Of a stretch of DNA of 64,000 nt, positions 60,825 to 64,000 are shown in pieces. The stretch is taken from assembly GCF_000264905.1 (NCBI RefSeq), contig NW_006763155.1:9410-73409 (forward strand), read 5' to 3'. Source of the stretch: Stereum hirsutum FP-91666 SS1. Taxonomy: Eukaryota; Basidiomycota; Agaricomycetes; Russulales; Stereaceae. The notes under the pieces were generated by a model, which saw nothing but the letters and a program-made list of their open reading frames with translations, ran no database searches and was not told where the DNA came from. Position numbers and translations under genes: made by a program. The stretch's first letter is position 1. Each line of letters starts with the position of its first letter.

Positions 60825-61865
60825 GGCGAATTATGTGCTAGTTACAGAAGCTAGTCAAGAGTCGAGAAAGAAGCAACGGTCGGGATCCCAGCTCAGGCTC
60901 ATAAAGCATTCTGCTGACGTCAAAGCGAACTAAGTAGAGCACTGGTACGCACGGCACGCCACATAAATAGGACGCCGCGGTAGTTGAGTAATGATTGGAA
61001 GATGAGGTAAGGAAAAAAGCGACCAGACGGATTGAACCGACCAGGCGACAGGGTGAGAGTGAGAGCTTGAAAGAAACGTGAAGGGTACGAAGCCGACAGG
61101 AGGAAAAGAAAACTTCACACAAGAATTGAACCTCAGTAACGTACAGAGGCCGGGCCGCAAAGCTATTGACCTCCGGATCATTTGCAATTGGGAGCTCGAC
61201 CGTTCGCGGTCTCAACAGTCTGCTGCTACTAGCCACGTCTTATACCTCTTCATACTACCTCATCGTCCCATTCCCACTTCATCGTATTCTCTCGAGGTCA
61301 AATCCCCATCGGATACAAAACAAAAGAGAATGACCGCGACACGTTGATCAAACCGGGGCCCCGACGCCACATCACACACTCAACATCCCCCAGCTATCAA
61401 TCAGCAAGCCACCGGTCTCTTTCGAAGAATGGGAATTAGTGCGTCTCGGAAACCCAGAGGAATTGAGCGTGGTGGATGTCAAAGCCGTGCTCGCGAGACC
61501 TTCGTTATCGTCCAAGGTCCGTCTCGCCACACCTCTCCGCTATGACCAATAGGCGACGATGGGCAGTTTAAAGTTGAAGAAGCCAATTCGAGGGTACCCG
61601 AGCTTTTCCCTCTCATTGGACATGGAGCCCCATCCTGTACAACATCCATCTCAACCTCTGCCTGCTTCACTGGCCTCACCTCCTCGCCCACCACCACGCC
61701 CCCCTACGCCCACGCCCAACCCACCGTGCCCATATAAATAGTACAACAATCCGACAACTGGTTTACTATCGTCGAGTTCTTCGCTGAGCATAGCCAAGAG
61801 TCACATTTGAGGAAATTTGAAGGGTGGGGAGCATTTGTCGGGGATTTGTGAGATACTGGCGCTGA
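59545..61865 (-). repeat. Right copy of the 2.3 kb inverted duplication
   Basis: Reverse complement of about 2080-4410. It includes the ATPase 5' half and about 1 kb upstream, then stops about 40 bp from the stop codon of the COG8-like gene. Confidence 0.85.
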
Positions 61866-61902
61866 GGATCGCGAACTTGATGCCCTCGCTCAAGCCCCTC
61901 CT

Positions 61903-63519
61903 CTAAAACGGAACAAGCACCCTCACCCCAACCTCACACGCCCGCCTAACCACCAACACCTCCCTCTCCCTCTCCCTCTCTCCCTTCTCTATCTCTTTCT
62001 CGTTGTCGTCTCCTTCTGCCCTGCTTAGTCTATCTTCGACGGTCCTCACATAATCCAACAACACCTCCCCACTCGTCGCTAACACCTCATCTAAATCCGA
62101 TAGGAGTACCGGTAACAACGCAACCGGAGCGAGCAACCTCAACGAATTCAACGTGGTAAGAATCGCGTTCACATATACAGCAAGCGGAGGATACGACGTC
62201 AACGTCTGCGGAGGGACATGCACGGGCGTCCCGTCCAACACGGTTGCCTAACAGGCCTCTGAAGTCGAGTCCGATGCGGGAGAAGAAGGTGGCGCAGTAG
62301 GTGAGTTGGGTGAGGAGGGATGTGAGCCATGAGGGGTCTTGGATGTGAGGAAGAACTGTTTGAAGGGTGGGGAGGAGGTGGGTGTGTATGGCGTTGGATG
62401 TGAAAGTCGGGAGGAGGGTGAGGATGAAGGTGGAGGGGGTCCGTGGTGAGGTCGACGACGGGGTGCTTGGGCGGAGGGGGAGCGGGGTGAGTGTTTTCGG
62501 TGGCGTTGGCGTTCCGGTGGTCGCAGAAGAGGTAGAAGGTGTGAGGAAGATGGTCGAAAATTGGGTGACAACGTCATGTACGCCCTCCCTCCACACATCC
62601 ACATACTTCTTGAGATATCTAACCCAGCCCTCCTTCCTGCCACTCGCACCCATACCCACGCCCACACCAACATCACCCTCCATCCCCGCCCCAACAGCCC
62701 TCAACGCTGCCTCCAAACACTCCCCCCTCTCACTCAAAAACGCCACCGCCAACTCCTCCTCCCCTTCTACCCCAGCTCCAAACACCCCCATCTTCCTCAA
62801 AAAACCCACAGCCTTCCAAAGCGCCGGAAGCTTAACCACCGGCTCCCTAAACATCCCTACTATCCCCTGCACCAACCCCCTAATCGCACCATCCACCTCG
62901 GCCTTCACATCCGCCACCACACTAACGTCCGGGAACTTCGCCGCGAGGGCGGCCGTGTGGAAGTGGAGATCGAGAGCCTCGGCGTAGAAGCCGTTCCGGA
63001 TGCAGGTCTCGGTGAGGAAGGGGAGCTCCAGGATGTCGTTGAGTTTTGAGGACTGGTCGAGGACGAGGGACGCTTCTGACGCTCGGATCGGACGTGTTTG
63101 ATTTTAGTGGAGAACGATTGGGAGGAGGATTCGAGAGCGGGGAGCGTGTCTAGTAATGTTGACAGGGAGGTGGAGAAGGTGTCGAGTGAGGAGTGAAGGG
63201 ATGATGTTGAGGTGTGGAGCGAGAGGAAGGTGGGGTAGGAGGAAGTACAGAGGGTTGTGAGGGCGTTGGTGAGTTGGGAGGAGGTGGACGCGAGCGAGGT
63301 GGGCTCCGAGAGGAGGGAAGGGAGGGGAAGAGTCGTTAGGTGGGAGAGGTAGGCAGAGGTCAGGGTATATTGCAAGTCTGGTAGTTTGGTGTTGGATAAC
63401 GATGAAGAAGATGTAGAAGCCAAGGGACCGCTGAGGAGTTCGACCAGGGAAGAGAAATCGGAGGTCGCGGTGAATGATTGTGATTGTCCTCCAGGAGAGA
63501 GTGGAGGTACAGTTGTCAT
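61903..63519 (-). pseudogene. COG8: COG8 (Dor1), damaged
   Basis: COG8 bridges the two lobes of the Golgi COG tether. From the ATG at 63519 I read the Dor1-family N-terminus: YTLTSAYLSHLTTLPLPSLL, then LTTLCTSSYPTFLSLH and FSTKIKHVRSERQK. Near 63085 the frame must shift to continue with ASLVLDQSSKLNDILELPFL, TETCIRNGFYAEALDLHFH, then LWKAVGFLRKMGVF and ATFFSRIGLDFRGLLGN. Near 62245 it shifts again to PPQTLTSYPPLAVYVNAILT. About 40-60 family residues between RGLL and PPLA are absent. The C-terminus stops early, at VRVLVPF. No GT-AG pair repairs the first break. Two shifts, an internal loss and a short end suggest a pseudogene, although sequencing error could explain the shifts. Confidence 0.78.
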
Positions 63520-63619
63520 GGTTGCTAGACTCAAAATAAGTATCACCACAACGAACGCGCTCGGAAAGAGATCCAATGGAACGAAAAGAGGAGAGAGTAC
63601 GGTGCAACCCTAGATTGAT

Positions 63620-63631
63620 GTGGCGCGCCAC
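63620..63631. promoter_or_regulatory. Palindrome GTGGCGCGCCAC, copy 3
   Basis: Exact 12 bp palindrome, 100 bp upstream of the COG8 ATG (63519, minus strand). Confidence 0.5.
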
Positions 63632-64000
63632 ACCATCAATGGACTTCAAGATCAGGTAGACTGGCAGGACGACACAATAGCGGATCTCCTACAAGCCCCG
63701 TACGGTTCGGTATTTGTACGTGAGGTACACAATAGGTTAGGCACAGAGACGGATGCCAAAGGCATCCTAAATGGCTTCGCAGACTGGACAGTCCTCTGCA
63801 GCGAAGTCTGCGAAACAGGGTCTACATCTCGGAGGGCAGTAGCAATGGCAGCGTTCTAGACATAAAGCAGACCCTTCAAAAATAGTAGCCATTCCAGAAC
63901 ATAGAGTTGGTGTAGGCAAAACACTGGCAAAACACTGGAGACCATTCGAGCCATCAAATGTCAGGGGTTCTGTGCGTGGGCGAATGGCAGACATAGGTAT
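63632..64000. other. Right edge, no gene supported
   Basis: Short frames on both strands; no domain seen. Probably the upstream region of COG8. Confidence 0.4.

Noticed and set aside
62367..63049. Plus-strand frames of 160-206 codons opposite COG8
   Set aside because: Antisense to conserved COG8 blocks; low-complexity Pro/Ser composition.
1..64000. CRISPR array or bacterial-type defence operon
   Set aside because: No regularly spaced identical repeats with unique spacers; gene structure is eukaryotic with many introns.

Overview
The window looks like nuclear DNA of a basidiomycete (Agaricomycetes-type) fungus. Most genes are broken by many 45-75 bp GT...AG introns. The recognisable families are fungal: a KRE6/SKN1 glucan-synthesis protein, a PRM10/ThrE transporter, a G1 glutamic peptidase, a UstYa-like protein, a DUF6533 membrane protein and COG-complex subunits. 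There are no bacterial operons, tRNA genes, rRNA genes or CRISPR arrays that I could support. All gene models below were spliced by eye.

Layout. 1-2.0 kb: 3' part of a COG3 (Sec34) gene, minus strand. 2.1-5.8 kb: an intact HerA/FtsK-like P-loop ATPase gene. Its first half and upstream region recur inverted at 59.5-61.9 kb as a truncated copy, which lies against a damaged COG8 gene (61.9-63.5 kb). 6.5-11.4 kb: a mosaic of diverged repeats that includes a ~280 bp tandem array; a single inverted copy lies at 36.9-39.1 kb. 12.6-23.0 kb: a UstYa-like gene, a small secreted protein, a DUF6533 membrane protein and a secreted FAD oxidase, which could be a small natural-product locus. 24.6-36.7 kb: ordinary genes (PRM10, G1 peptidase, KRE6). 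39.3-45.6 kb: a patatin-like lipase, then two paralogous PD-(D/E)XK-like proteins on opposite strands around an orphan gene.

The most striking object is at 48,367-57,425. It is an apparently complete Mutator-like (MULE) DNA transposon of about 9.06 kb, with an 11-12 bp target-site duplication, short terminal inverted repeats and dense AACTTG subterminal repeats. It carries one very large spliced gene. The predicted protein joins a GCM-type zinc domain, a MULE DDE transposase, a ubiquitin-peptidase-like domain, a PHD finger and a Tudor/PWWP-like segment. The left arm of the element holds a perfect 52 bp foldback. The element seems to lie inside a spliced minus-strand gene of unknown function.

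A 12 bp palindrome, GTGGCGCGCCAC, occurs three times. Each copy is about 100-115 bp upstream of a start codon (transposase, a 142-codon ORF, COG8), so it may be a promoter element.
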